A stretch of DNA of 64,000 nucleotides from Treponema sp. (GCA_017470605.1 JAFUYH010000030.1:124001-188000), one strand, 5' to 3'. Numbered from the stretch's first letter, positions 24,166-33,469 are shown. Notes: a model not told the origin generated them from the sequence alone. Translations and numbers: made by a program.

Positions 24166-25364
24166 AAAAACTATACAACAAATTTTTACAATATAAAAAT
24201 GAAAAATCACTCTCTTATCACATAAAAAGAAGCATATTCTTACGAACAAAATGGGTCTATAACTTTATTTCTCCTTTTACTAAAGTAAAAAAAAATAAAA
24301 TTGTTTTTTCGAATTTTTGGGGAAGAGGTTATGGATGTAATCCAAAATACATAGCTCAATACATAATTGAGCATAACTTGCCATTTAAATTATACTGGCT
24401 TATAGATAAACAAAAATGCAAAAATGAAACTTACTTGCCAAAAGAAATAAAAGAAGTAGATATTAATTCTTTTGGTGCTCTTTATCATCTTTCAACAGCA
24501 TTTGTTTGGATTGATAATTCCAGAAAATTCTTATATCCTCCCAAAAAAAAGTCTCAATTATATATACAAACTTGGCATGGCAATGTCGGTCCAAAAAAAA
24601 TTGAAAAGTCAGCAGAAAATAATCTGGAAGATTGGTACAAAAAAAATGCAAAGAAAGATTCTCAAATGATTGACCTTTGTATTTCTGGCAGTAGTCATCT
24701 TACACAAATTTATAAAAACGATTTTTGGTATTCTGGTCAAGTATTAGAATCAGGATATCCTCGAACGGATATTCTTTTTAACGACACAAAAATACAGAAC
24801 TTAAAATGTGAATTAGGATATTTTGATAAAAAAATTTGTATATATGCACCAACTTTTAGAAATAATAATTCTCTAAAGCCATATAATCTTGATTATGGAA
24901 AACTAAAGACATCTTTAGAATCAAAATTTGGCGGAAACTGGATTATTTTCCTTCGTTTTCATCCTAATATGATTGATTTTATAAATATAAACTTACCAGA
25001 TTTTGTTGTAAATGTTTCTCAATATTCAGATGTTCAGGAATTAATGGCTATTTCTGATTGTATGATAACCGATTATTCATCAATTATTTTCGAATTTATG
25101 CTTACAAAACGACCTGCTTTTATATATGCTTCAGATTTAAATGAATACAAGAAAAACGAAAGAAGTTTTTATTTTACTCTCGATTCAACTCCATTTTCAT
25201 TAGCAAAAGATAATAATGAACTATCTAATAATATTATTAATTTTAATAATATAGAATACAAAAAGAAGATCATTGCTTTTTCTAATAAAATGCATATTTT
25301 TGATGATGGAAAATCTTCAGAAAGAATAATAAATTGGATAGAACAAAAACAAATAGGAAGGTAA
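24159..25364 (+). CDS. CDP-glycerol/ribitol glycerophosphotransferase family protein (TagB/TagF-like)
   Basis: Transfers a polyol phosphate from a CDP-polyol to an acceptor, as in teichoic-acid synthesis. It has 401 residues. Family landmarks are seen: YIQTWHGNVGPKKIEKS with the TWHG histidine, ESGYPRTDIL (G-x-PR-x-D), IYAPTFRNN, FLRFHPNM and ITDYSSIIFEFMLTKRP with the DYSS nucleotide-binding block. Such enzymes are membrane-associated at the cytoplasmic face. It starts inside the SDR gene's end and is followed after one base by a glycosyltransferase gene. Very AT-rich. Confidence 0.88.
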   Translation: MLKKLYNKFLQYKNEKSLSYHIKRSIFLRTKWVYNFISPFTKVKKNKIVFSNFWGRGYGCNPKYIAQYIIEHNLPFKLYWLIDKQKCKNETYLPKEIKEVDINSFGALYHLSTAFVWIDNSRKFLYPPKKKSQLYIQTWHGNVGPKKIEKSAENNLEDWYKKNAKKDSQMIDLCISGSSHLTQIYKNDFWYSGQVLESGYPRTDILFNDTKIQNLKCELGYFDKKICIYAPTFRNNNSLKPYNLDYGKLKTSLESKFGGNWIIFLRFHPNMIDFININLPDFVVNVSQYSDVQELMAISDCMITDYSSIIFEFMLTKRPAFIYASDLNEYKKNERSFYFTLDSTPFSLAKDNNELSNNIINFNNIEYKKKIIAFSNKMHIFDDGKSSERIINWIEQKQIGR

Positions 25365-25365
25365 A

Positions 25366-26322
25366 ATGAAACACATTGTAGAAAAACTGATAAAGCTAAA
25401 ACAAGAGCATCCTGACTCGTTTTTTAGGGCTCTACTAACTATTTTTACAAAAAAAACAGAGCTTTTAAAAGCTTCTTTCCAATTCACTATCTACAAAAAA
25501 AATTTAAATAGTGAACAAAAGGATAGAATAAAAAACTGGAAATGGTATTTATATTTTTATCGTAAATATAGTAAATTCTTAAAAAAGCTTTCTTTTATTG
25601 ATTTTCCAATCGATACACAAATACCCAAGATAATATACTGGTGTTGGCTTCAGGGAGAAGTAAATGCTCCTGAATTATGCAAAGCCTGTTTAAATTCCTT
25701 AAGAAATAATATGCCTGATTACAAAATTATAATTGTAACAAAAGAAAACATATGGAATCTTGTATCAATACCCGAAATTATTAGAAAAAAATATGAAAAA
25801 GGATTTATTACAAATACGCATTTTAGTGATATTATACGTACATACTTACTTGCTGAAAAAGGAGGAATATGGATAGATTCAACAGTCTTATGTACTGGAT
25901 CTTTTCCAAAAGAAATCTTATCAAATAACTTTTTTGTTTTCCAAAACTTTAATCGTGGAGATGAAGCTATATTTTCATCAAGCTGGTTTATTGCATCTTG
26001 CAAAAATCATCCAATTCTTTTATATATGGAAGAACTGTTATTAACGTATTGGGCAGAATATAATTATTTATCACACTATTACCTTTTTCATTTGTTTTTT
26101 ACCATTGTTTGTAATTGTTTTCCAGACTTTATTAACAATATACCTCGTTATTCAAACATCCCACCTCATATTCTTCAATATGAATTATTTGACAAATTTG
26201 ATTCAGAACGATATGAAGAGATAAAATTAATGTCTTCTTTTCACAAACTAACATGGAAAAATGAGAAAAACATTGATATTTCTGATACATTTTTTGAACA
26301 TATATTAAACGAATATCTTTAA
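25366..26322 (+). CDS. Capsular polysaccharide synthesis protein (GT32-like glycosyltransferase)
   Basis: A 318-residue protein of the Caps_synth/GT32-like type. IPKIIYWCWLQGEVNAPELC is the nucleotide-sugar N-terminal motif. THFSDIIRTYLLAEKGGIWIDST is the acceptor/donor block, where the usual DxD appears as WIDST, as common in this family. The substrate is unknown. It ends convergently on the GH30 gene, the two coding ends overlapping by 4 bases. Confidence 0.8.
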   Translation: MKHIVEKLIKLKQEHPDSFFRALLTIFTKKTELLKASFQFTIYKKNLNSEQKDRIKNWKWYLYFYRKYSKFLKKLSFIDFPIDTQIPKIIYWCWLQGEVNAPELCKACLNSLRNNMPDYKIIIVTKENIWNLVSIPEIIRKKYEKGFITNTHFSDIIRTYLLAEKGGIWIDSTVLCTGSFPKEILSNNFFVFQNFNRGDEAIFSSSWFIASCKNHPILLYMEELLLTYWAEYNYLSHYYLFHLFFTIVCNCFPDFINNIPRYSNIPPHILQYELFDKFDSERYEEIKLMSSFHKLTWKNEKNIDISDTFFEHILNEYL

Positions 26323-27866
26323 AGTAATTCAACATCTTTTAAAACTATTGTAGTAACAGAATTAGGGCTCAATTCCAGAGAAAAGTTTCCTTTATCATAA
26401 CTTGTAATTGGAATATCGATTAATGACAAATTTTCTCCATGTTCTAAATCTTTACCACTAGTACGAACAGATATAATTTTTTTATAGCTGTTTATAAAGG
26501 AGGATATATCAATAAAAACTTTATTTTCAACTAAATCGCTATTTATACAAACAATACTTAAAGATTTTTCGACAGGATCAAACGCAGCAATATAATTATC
26601 ATTTTCTGTATAAATAACATAAGAACCAGGTTTTATAAACTTTGTAAACTGTCCAAAAACATAATACTTTTTTGAAAGAATAATTGTATCATTATTAAAA
26701 TCTGCAATAGCTGTTCCCCAAAAACTTTCCTCAAAATTTTGTAAATCAGATCCATCAATAATACCATTAAAAGGAGATTCTGATAAATAATCAGCAATAA
26801 CTTGCCACATTATCCAAGCAGAAGGTTTTAAACCATTCATGTCGACGATAATTTTTTTTGCAAGAGCAAGAGCAGGCCCCATTTGTCCATTATTTTTACC
26901 TAAAACTGAGGGAGCATCCGTTTCTGAAATCCATAAATTTTTATTATTCTTACAAGCAAGCTGCAACAGCTTTTTATAATTCTTTCCATAATATGTATGT
27001 GTATTAATTCTTGAAATACAATTTTTTGCAGTTATAGTCAATTCGTTAAATTTTTTTGCTTGCAAATCAGGTCCATATTCATCACTTCCACATACAATTA
27101 CATTTTGTAAGCCTCTTCTATCCAATTCTCTTCTAGTTAAAATTAATAAAGCAGATTGACTTTTAGAATCAGAGATACGACAGCCTTCTTGTTTGTTATT
27201 AAAGGCTGCCCAAGAAAAAGAATTTGGCTCATTCATAGGTTCAAGACTTGTAACAACAACCCCATCCAAACTTTGAAGTTGCATAGTAACTTCTGCTAAA
27301 TACGATGCAAATTCTGATAATTTATTAATTGTTATATTATTATAAAATCCCGTAATAGAGCCTGAAGAACATCCACTTTTTGTCATAAAATATGGTGGAG
27401 AATTCGAAAAAAACTCTATAATAATATCATCAGTACATGAATTGATTTTTTTTAGTATATTACGTTGTGCTAAATCCTTGCTCCAATCATAATCAAAATT
27501 ATTATTAGAATCTACATTTTTCCAGAATCCTTGCATTGCAGAATCTGAACGTTTTATATGCGTATGATTAGGATCATCACCACCTCCAATATTATAACGA
27601 ATAATATTCAACCCTAATCCTTTTTCTTTTGAGAAAAATAATTCTACAGCTTTATCTGAAAGTTCCGAATTATCACCAAGTCTGTTTCCCCACCAACACA
27701 GACTTGTTCCCCATCCTTCAAAAACCCCATTATTAATAGGTGAAATATTTTTTAAATCAATAATAACTCTAGAATTGCTTGAGTTTTCTTTTACAATTGT
27801 AGATTTACAAGAAACAAAAAATATAAGTACAATTATCGAAAATATATATTTATAGCTCGTAGTCAT
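26319..27866 (-). CDS. GH30-family glycoside hydrolase lipoprotein
   Basis: A 515-residue protein. A lipoprotein signal ends at FFVSC (lipidated Cys20). The catalytic (beta/alpha)8 barrel has FEGWGTSLCWW near the start, as in GH30 endo-galactanase/glucosylceramidase relatives. The acid/base Glu lies in SLEPMNEPNSFSW and the nucleophile Glu in LWISETDAP. A beta-sandwich side domain follows (about residues 390-515). GH30 enzymes act on beta-glycans such as beta-1,6-galactan or xylan; the substrate cannot be assigned. It is the only minus-strand gene between 19 and 33 kb and sits among glycosyltransferases, so it may trim the local polymer or digest an external glycan. Confidence 0.82.
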   Translation of the reverse strand: MTTSYKYIFSIIVLIFFVSCKSTIVKENSSNSRVIIDLKNISPINNGVFEGWGTSLCWWGNRLGDNSELSDKAVELFFSKEKGLGLNIIRYNIGGGDDPNHTHIKRSDSAMQGFWKNVDSNNNFDYDWSKDLAQRNILKKINSCTDDIIIEFFSNSPPYFMTKSGCSSGSITGFYNNITINKLSEFASYLAEVTMQLQSLDGVVVTSLEPMNEPNSFSWAAFNNKQEGCRISDSKSQSALLILTRRELDRRGLQNVIVCGSDEYGPDLQAKKFNELTITAKNCISRINTHTYYGKNYKKLLQLACKNNKNLWISETDAPSVLGKNNGQMGPALALAKKIIVDMNGLKPSAWIMWQVIADYLSESPFNGIIDGSDLQNFEESFWGTAIADFNNDTIILSKKYYVFGQFTKFIKPGSYVIYTENDNYIAAFDPVEKSLSIVCINSDLVENKVFIDISSFINSYKKIISVRTSGKDLEHGENLSLIDIPITSYDKGNFSLELSPNSVTTIVLKDVELL

Positions 27867-27877
27867 GTATATTAAAC

Positions 27878-27883
27878 ATTATA
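27878..27883 (-). promoter_or_regulatory. -10 box of the GH30 gene promoter
   Basis: TATAAT on minus (27883 to 27878), 11 bases before the ATG at 27866, giving a leader of only about 4-5 nt. No Shine-Dalgarno and no clear -35 (an A/T run occupies that position). Confidence 0.4.
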
Positions 27884-27969
27884 AAACATTTATTCGAAAA
27901 AAAAAAGAATATACAAAAAGAATAGAAAGTAGTATCTTATCATAAAGCATATTAAATTTAGGAGTATAT

Positions 27970-28971
27970 ATGTGGAAACCTTTGATTAGTGTTTTAATAC
28001 CAGTTTATGGTGTAGAAAAATATATTGAACAATGTCTAGAAAGTCTGTTTGAGAATACTATTGCTGAAAAATGTGAATTTATTATTGTAAATGACCATAC
28101 AAAAGATAATTCAATGCAAATTGTTTACAGACTTAAAGATAAATACTCAAACATAAAAATAATAATAATAGAACATGAAATTAATTCTGGCCTGGCAGCA
28201 ACTCGAAATACAGGTTTATCAATTGCGTCTGGAAAATATTTTATATGTACGGACAGTGATGATTGGGTCGAGAAAAACTATCTTGAAAAACTATTTTTAG
28301 AAGCAGAAGAAACAAATGCTGATATTACTGCATGTAATTGGTTTGAAGAGAAATCGGAAACCAGAATATTTAATTCAAATATAGATAAAAATTCAGAAAT
28401 TAATTTTGAAAAATTTATGAAATGTGAAATTCCGGCATATGTATGGAATAAATTAGTCCTTACAAAACTTGTCAGAGAACATAATTTACAATGGGAAAAC
28501 GGAATAAATAATTGGGAAGATGAAATTATTTCAACAAAAACCTTTTCTTTTGCTAAAAAATTTTCATGTATAAACATTCCTTTATATCATTACAGAGTTA
28601 GAAATGATTCTTATATTCGATGTTTAATAACTGAAAAAACAAAAGATGATTTTATTAATGCGGTTGCAGCAATGGAAGAATTTTTACAAAAGAATAAAAA
28701 AGAGTATGTAAGTTATATAAATTTTAAGAAACTGCATGCAAAACAAAAAATTCTTTTGGATGGAACTCGAAAAATGCAGAAGAAATATCTAAAACTCTGG
28801 AAAGAAAGTTATCCATATATAAAGCAAGATAAAACTCTTTCTACGCGAGTACGAATAATTCTTACAACAGCAATAAAACTCCCTGCAATTTCATTATTCT
28901 TATTATTTATGCTTTCTACATTAAAAATAATAGTAAGAAAACAATTTACATGGAAAGAATATTTTTCATAA
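27970..28971 (+). CDS. Family 2 glycosyltransferase
   Basis: A 333-residue GT-A enzyme. LISVLIPVYGVEKYIEQCLESL is the typical GT2 start, NDHTKDNS follows, and the metal-binding DxD is in ICTDSDDWVEK. IPAYVWNKLV and NNWEDEIIS are the later conserved blocks (ED acceptor-side Asp/Glu). The C-terminus has a hydrophobic helix. The donor sugar is unknown. It has a clear AGGAG ribosome site. Its upstream gap is shared with the divergent GH30 gene. Confidence 0.9.
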   Translation: MWKPLISVLIPVYGVEKYIEQCLESLFENTIAEKCEFIIVNDHTKDNSMQIVYRLKDKYSNIKIIIIEHEINSGLAATRNTGLSIASGKYFICTDSDDWVEKNYLEKLFLEAEETNADITACNWFEEKSETRIFNSNIDKNSEINFEKFMKCEIPAYVWNKLVLTKLVREHNLQWENGINNWEDEIISTKTFSFAKKFSCINIPLYHYRVRNDSYIRCLITEKTKDDFINAVAAMEEFLQKNKKEYVSYINFKKLHAKQKILLDGTRKMQKKYLKLWKESYPYIKQDKTLSTRVRIILTTAIKLPAISLFLLFMLSTLKIIVRKQFTWKEYFS

Positions 28972-29067
28972 AAATATCATACGCTAAGAAAGTTAAAAAG
29001 ATGATTACAATAAAATTTTTGTCAAATTGGGTTGTTTCCTAATTTCAAATAAAACGGAGAATAAAAG

Positions 29068-29856
29068 ATGGATATAAAACTACTTGTTGCCACCCATAAA
29101 AAATATCAAATGCCTTCAGACTCTATCTACATTCCTCTACACGTAGGAGCAGAAGGAAAGAATCCGATTGAAGGTTTTATACCAGATAACACCGGCGAAA
29201 ATATTTCTACAAAGAATCCTTATTATTGTGAACTAACAGGACTTTATTGGGCATGGAAAAATCTGGATGCAGAATACATAGGACTTTGCCATTACAGACG
29301 TTATTTTTCAATGGCAAAACATATTCCAAAATCCGAAGATGAAAAATTTAAGCTTGTATTAAACAACAAGCAGGCAGAAGAACTACTTTCTTCAACAGAA
29401 ATCATTCTGCCTAAAAAAAGAAATTATTATATAGAAACAATATATAATCATTATAAACACACAATGTACATTGAGCCTCTTGATATAGCAGGTCAGGTTT
29501 TGCAGGAAAAGTATCCTGAATATGTAAAAGAATTTGAAGGTCTAAAGCACACAACAAAAATGCATGCATTCAATATGTTTATAATGAAAAAAGAAATGCT
29601 TGATAAATACTGTACCTGGCTTTTTGATATTCTTGGAGAAGTGGAAAAACGAGTAGACACCAGTCAGTATTCAGACTTCCACAAACGCTTTTTCGGACGT
29701 ATTTCAGAACGCCTTTTAGATGTATGGATAAAAACAAATCATATTTCTTATAAAGAAGTTCAAGTTATTGATATGCAGAACATTAACTGGGCAAATAAAA
29801 TCAAATCATTTCTTATTGCTAAATTCACAGGAAAACGCTACGAAAAAAGCTTTTAA
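29068..29856 (+). CDS. DUF4422 glycosyltransferase-like protein
   Basis: A 262-residue protein of the DUF4422 type found in capsule and exopolysaccharide loci. The start DIKLLVATHKKYQMPSDSIYIPLHVGAE and the block ELTGLYWAWKNLDAEYIGLCHYRRYF are characteristic (the GLCHYRRYF motif). It is thought to be a glycosyltransferase; the activity is inferred from family context. It has a GGAG ribosome site. Base composition is less AT-rich than in the preceding genes. Confidence 0.85.
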   Translation: MDIKLLVATHKKYQMPSDSIYIPLHVGAEGKNPIEGFIPDNTGENISTKNPYYCELTGLYWAWKNLDAEYIGLCHYRRYFSMAKHIPKSEDEKFKLVLNNKQAEELLSSTEIILPKKRNYYIETIYNHYKHTMYIEPLDIAGQVLQEKYPEYVKEFEGLKHTTKMHAFNMFIMKKEMLDKYCTWLFDILGEVEKRVDTSQYSDFHKRFFGRISERLLDVWIKTNHISYKEVQVIDMQNINWANKIKSFLIAKFTGKRYEKSF

Positions 29857-29908
29857 TTTTTCTGCAATAAAGTTATACATAAAAGAATATTGCACTTGCC
29901 TTTTTTTG

Positions 29909-29965
29909 TATAATAGAGTATTATAATCATACTGAATATTTTTTCAGTGAATTATCATTCAGTAT
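29909..29965 (+). promoter_or_regulatory. Tandem -10 boxes and inverted repeat before the ATPase gene
   Basis: TATAAT occurs at 29909-29914 and 29922-29927. Between these and the gene lies a perfect inverted repeat, ATACTGAAT (29929-29937) and ATTCAGTAT (29957-29965), with an extra TTCAGT at 29943-29948 that can pair with the first arm instead. This allows two alternative hairpins or two operator half-sites. AGGAG at 29972-29976 follows. A clear -35 was not found. Confidence 0.4.
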
Positions 29966-29981
29966 AATTATAGGAGTTTTG

Positions 29982-31349
29982 ATGTTTATTGGAAGAGAAA
30001 AAGAACTTCAGGAATTGTCAGAAGAATTCAACTCACAAAAAAAATCCATTATTCTTGTATATGGAAAGCGCAGAATCGGTAAATCTTCTTTAATACAAGA
30101 AGCATCAAAATCCTTTAATGGATTAATAATTAACCATTTATTTGTAAAAACCAGTTATGAAAGCAATTTGAAGCTGTTGACAAGAAGCATCTCAATTGCT
30201 CTAAAACTCCCCTCTTCCATCTCATTTAATTCTATTTTTGATTTATTTGATTTTATAAAAGCACAAAACAAAGAAATGCTTCTAATTTTTGATGAATATC
30301 AATATTTCAAAGAATCTCTAAAAGCAAGTGAAATTGATTCCTATATGCAGATGATAGTAGATTCGCTGCCATCAAATATAAAAATCGTTTTCTGCGGCTC
30401 ATACATTTCCATTATGAAAGAATTACTGCAAGAAGAAAACCCTCTGTTTGGCAGATTTACAAGAATTATTCATCTTAGAGAATTTGATTATTATGAGGCA
30501 AGTCTTTTTTATCCTGATTTGTCAGAATATAATAAAATCAAGTTTTATTCAATTTTTGGAGGTTCACCTTTTGTACTAATTAATCTTGATTATCAAAAGT
30601 CAGTAGAAGAAAACATAATAAAATTATTGATAAATCAGGACAGTCTGTTACGCTCATATATTGAAAATATAATGCTTAGAGAAATTCAAAAAAACTACGA
30701 TATACGAATTCTTGAAATCATAAGCAATGGAAAAAAACATTACGGTGAAATACAAAACCTGCTTTCATTTAATGATTCCGGACTCTTAGATAAACAATTA
30801 AAAAATCTTTTAACAATGGAAACTATAACAAAAGTCTTTCCTATAAATAAACCGAATGATAAGAAGAAACTTTTTTACGAAATAAAAGATAATCTTATGC
30901 GTTTTTATTTTGCATTTATTTTTGCAAATGAATCATTAATTATGAAGTTAGGAGAAGAAGAATTTTTCAAAAACTATATTTTAAACGGATTAAAAACTTA
31001 TATTTCCTATAGATTTGAAGACATTGCACTTCAATATTTTATGAGACTGGCAAAAAAAGGAAAAGTAAACAGCATTCAAGATTTGGGTTCGTATTGGTAT
31101 GATGATAAAAAGAATAAAACAAACGGTCAATTTGATTGTGTCTTAAAAGAAAAAGACGGTTATGCTTTTTATGAAGTAAAATTTTACGAAAAACCTATGA
31201 ACCTGTCAGAATGTAAAAAAGAAGAAAAACAAATTCGCAGTCTTACTGAACTGGAATGTAAGAGAATTGGCTTTATCTCTTCTGCAGGGTTCAATTTTTA
31301 TACAGACGAATATGATTTGATTGATTCAAAAAAACTATATTTAATATAA
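29982..31349 (+). CDS. AAA ATPase with DUF234-like nuclease-fold C-terminus
   Basis: About 455 residues. Walker A is YGKRRIGKSSLIQ and Walker B LLIFDEYQYF, followed by a sensor-like FCGSYISIMKELL; this is the archaeal-type ATPase pattern. A winged-helix segment is likely around residues 235-290 (KHYGEIQNLLSFNDSGLLDKQL). The C-terminus has QFDCVLKEKDGYAFYEVKFY, a D...ExK arrangement like PD-(D/E)xK nucleases, as in DUF234. The biological role of this widespread family is unknown. It is an outsider in a glycan locus with its own promoter region, so it may be cargo rather than a glycan gene. The start at ATG 29982 follows AGGAG; a TTG three bases earlier is less likely. Confidence 0.82.
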   Translation: MFIGREKELQELSEEFNSQKKSIILVYGKRRIGKSSLIQEASKSFNGLIINHLFVKTSYESNLKLLTRSISIALKLPSSISFNSIFDLFDFIKAQNKEMLLIFDEYQYFKESLKASEIDSYMQMIVDSLPSNIKIVFCGSYISIMKELLQEENPLFGRFTRIIHLREFDYYEASLFYPDLSEYNKIKFYSIFGGSPFVLINLDYQKSVEENIIKLLINQDSLLRSYIENIMLREIQKNYDIRILEIISNGKKHYGEIQNLLSFNDSGLLDKQLKNLLTMETITKVFPINKPNDKKKLFYEIKDNLMRFYFAFIFANESLIMKLGEEEFFKNYILNGLKTYISYRFEDIALQYFMRLAKKGKVNSIQDLGSYWYDDKKNKTNGQFDCVLKEKDGYAFYEVKFYEKPMNLSECKKEEKQIRSLTELECKRIGFISSAGFNFYTDEYDLIDSKKLYLI

Positions 31350-31376
31350 TATTCTGATTATAAAAAGGAAGTATTT

Positions 31377-32477
31377 ATGAAATACGATTATTTAATTGTA
31401 GGTGCAGGTCTGTTTGGCTCAGTATTTGCATACGAAGCTTCAAAAAAAGGAAAGAAAAACCTTATTATAGATAAAAGGTCTCATATTGGCGGAAACATTT
31501 ACACTGAGAACATAGAAGGAATAAATGTTCATAAATACGGAGCCCATATTTTTCATACAAGCGATAAAAAAATCTGGGATTATGTAAATCAGTTTGCAGA
31601 ATTTAACCGCTACACAAACAGCCCTGTTGCCCGCTATAAAAATGAAACATATAATCTGCCATTTAACATGAATACGTTTTCAAAACTTTGGCCGGAAGTT
31701 TTTACGCCAGAACAGGCAAAAGCAAAAATTGCAGAAGAACTTTCAGATGTAAAAATTGCAGAGCCAAAAAATCTCGAAGAACAGGCCATAAAACTGATAG
31801 GAAAGACAATTTACGAAAAACTTGTCAAAGGTTATACAGAAAAGCAATGGGGCATGAAGGCTACAGAGCTTCCTCCTTTTATTATAAAGAGGCTACCGGT
31901 TCGTTTTACCTATGACAATAATTATTTTAATGATTCTTATCAGGGAATCCCGATTGGTGGCTACACACAGATTATAGAAAAAATGTTAGCCGGCTCAGAA
32001 GTTCGATTAAACTGCGATTATTTTGAGCATAAACAAGAACTTGAAGGCCTTGCAGATAAAATAATTTTCACAGGTCCAATTGACCGTTATTATGATTACA
32101 AATATGGAGAACTAGAATATCGTTCCGTTCGTTTTGAAACGGAAATTCTTGACATGGATAATTTTCAGGGAAATGCGGTTGTAAATTATACTGAATATGA
32201 AGTTCCATATACAAGAATCATAGAACACAAACACTTTGAATTTGGTACCCAGCAAAAAACTGTAATCAGCCGTGAATATTCAGATAAATGGACAAGTGAA
32301 AAAGAACCTTACTACCCCATTAATAATGATAAAAATAATGCTCTCTACCAGAAATATGCTGAACTTGCGGCAAGAGAAGAAAATGTAATTTTTGGTGGCC
32401 GTTTAGGCGCATATAAATATTATGATATGCACCTTGTAATTGCAGAAGCTCTAAAACTTTGTCAGAAGGAATTGTAA
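31377..32477 (+). CDS. glf: UDP-galactopyranose mutase
   Basis: FAD enzyme that converts UDP-galactopyranose to UDP-galactofuranose. It has 366 residues, the family length. The FAD site is YLIVGAGLFGSVFAYEASKKG and the flavin-binding RSHIGGNIYTE. Also seen are YGAHIFHTSDKKIWDYVNQF, GYTEKQWGMKATELP and VRFTYDNNYFNDSYQGIP, typical substrate-binding blocks. It implies galactofuranose in the surface polymer; any of the neighbouring transferases may use it. The ribosome site AAGGAAG is clear. The next gene starts two bases after its stop. Confidence 0.95.
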   Translation: MKYDYLIVGAGLFGSVFAYEASKKGKKNLIIDKRSHIGGNIYTENIEGINVHKYGAHIFHTSDKKIWDYVNQFAEFNRYTNSPVARYKNETYNLPFNMNTFSKLWPEVFTPEQAKAKIAEELSDVKIAEPKNLEEQAIKLIGKTIYEKLVKGYTEKQWGMKATELPPFIIKRLPVRFTYDNNYFNDSYQGIPIGGYTQIIEKMLAGSEVRLNCDYFEHKQELEGLADKIIFTGPIDRYYDYKYGELEYRSVRFETEILDMDNFQGNAVVNYTEYEVPYTRIIEHKHFEFGTQQKTVISREYSDKWTSEKEPYYPINNDKNNALYQKYAELAAREENVIFGGRLGAYKYYDMHLVIAEALKLCQKEL

Positions 32478-32479
32478 AA

Positions 32480-33469
32480 ATGGATAATCAGCCTTTAATT
32501 TCCGTAATCGTACCCGTTTATAACGTAGAAAAATATCTTCCACAATGTTTAGACAGTATAAAAAATCAAACATATAAAAATCTAGAAATTATTCTGATTG
32601 ATGATGGTTCTACGGATTCATCAGGAGTTATTTGCGATAAAGTTGCACTAATTGATAAAAGAATCCGTGTTTTTCATAAAGAAAACGGAGGACTTTCAGA
32701 TGCCAGAAATTATGGAATTGACAAAGCAAAAGGCTCATGGCTTACATTTATAGACTCCGACGACTATATTTCAAGTAATTATATTGAATACCTTTTTAAA
32801 TTATCAGTAACTCATAATACAAAAATAGCCACAGGCGCTCATACTGTTTTCTATGAATCTGGAAAGAAAGTTTATAAAGGTTTTGGAAAAGATTCTGAAA
32901 GCGTTCAATCTGAAAAAGAAGCTTTAAATCATATTCTGTTAGATGATGGTCTAGACCTTAGTGCATGGGCAAAAATTTATTCTGCTGAATTATTTCAGAA
33001 CATTCGCTATCCAAAAGGATTTGCTTTTGAAGATACTGCCACAACATATAAACTTTTTTTCCAATGTGACAAAATAGTTGCTGGAGGGAAATCAATTTAT
33101 AATTACAGAATACGCTCAAATTCAATTACAACAGCAGGAAGTTTCAAAAAGAAGATGCAGCTTATCGAAAACACAAAAATTATGTGCAGCGATATAACTA
33201 CCAAATATCCAGATTTATCACAAGCCGCAGAACGCCGACTAGTCTGGGCTTATTTTTCAACCTTAAACCAGTTAATTAAGTGTCAGGATCGAAAGAATTA
33301 CAAAAAAGAAGAAAAAGAAATCCTTTATTTTCTGAAAGAAAAACATCAAACAATAAAAAAAGGGAGTTCCTATTCAAAACGCGACAAACTTGCTTCTGCC
33401 GCGCTTACTTTTGGACTTCCCTTTTATACTTTTGTTTGGAAACTTTACAGTAAATTACAAAAATCTTAA
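32480..33469 (+). CDS. Family 2 glycosyltransferase
   Basis: About 329 residues. The start at 32480 (MDNQPLISVIVPVYNVEKYL) is preferred over an in-frame TTG at 32459 that overlaps glf, because of AGAAGGA upstream and the canonical GT2 N-terminus. Motifs: IILIDDGSTDSSG (nucleotide), GGLSDARNYGIDKAKG and FIDSDDYIS (DxD). The C-terminal region is basic and helical. The stop TAA abuts the stop of the convergent barrel gene with no base between them. Donor unknown. Confidence 0.9.
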   Translation: MDNQPLISVIVPVYNVEKYLPQCLDSIKNQTYKNLEIILIDDGSTDSSGVICDKVALIDKRIRVFHKENGGLSDARNYGIDKAKGSWLTFIDSDDYISSNYIEYLFKLSVTHNTKIATGAHTVFYESGKKVYKGFGKDSESVQSEKEALNHILLDDGLDLSAWAKIYSAELFQNIRYPKGFAFEDTATTYKLFFQCDKIVAGGKSIYNYRIRSNSITTAGSFKKKMQLIENTKIMCSDITTKYPDLSQAAERRLVWAYFSTLNQLIKCQDRKNYKKEEKEILYFLKEKHQTIKKGSSYSKRDKLASAALTFGLPFYTFVWKLYSKLQKS

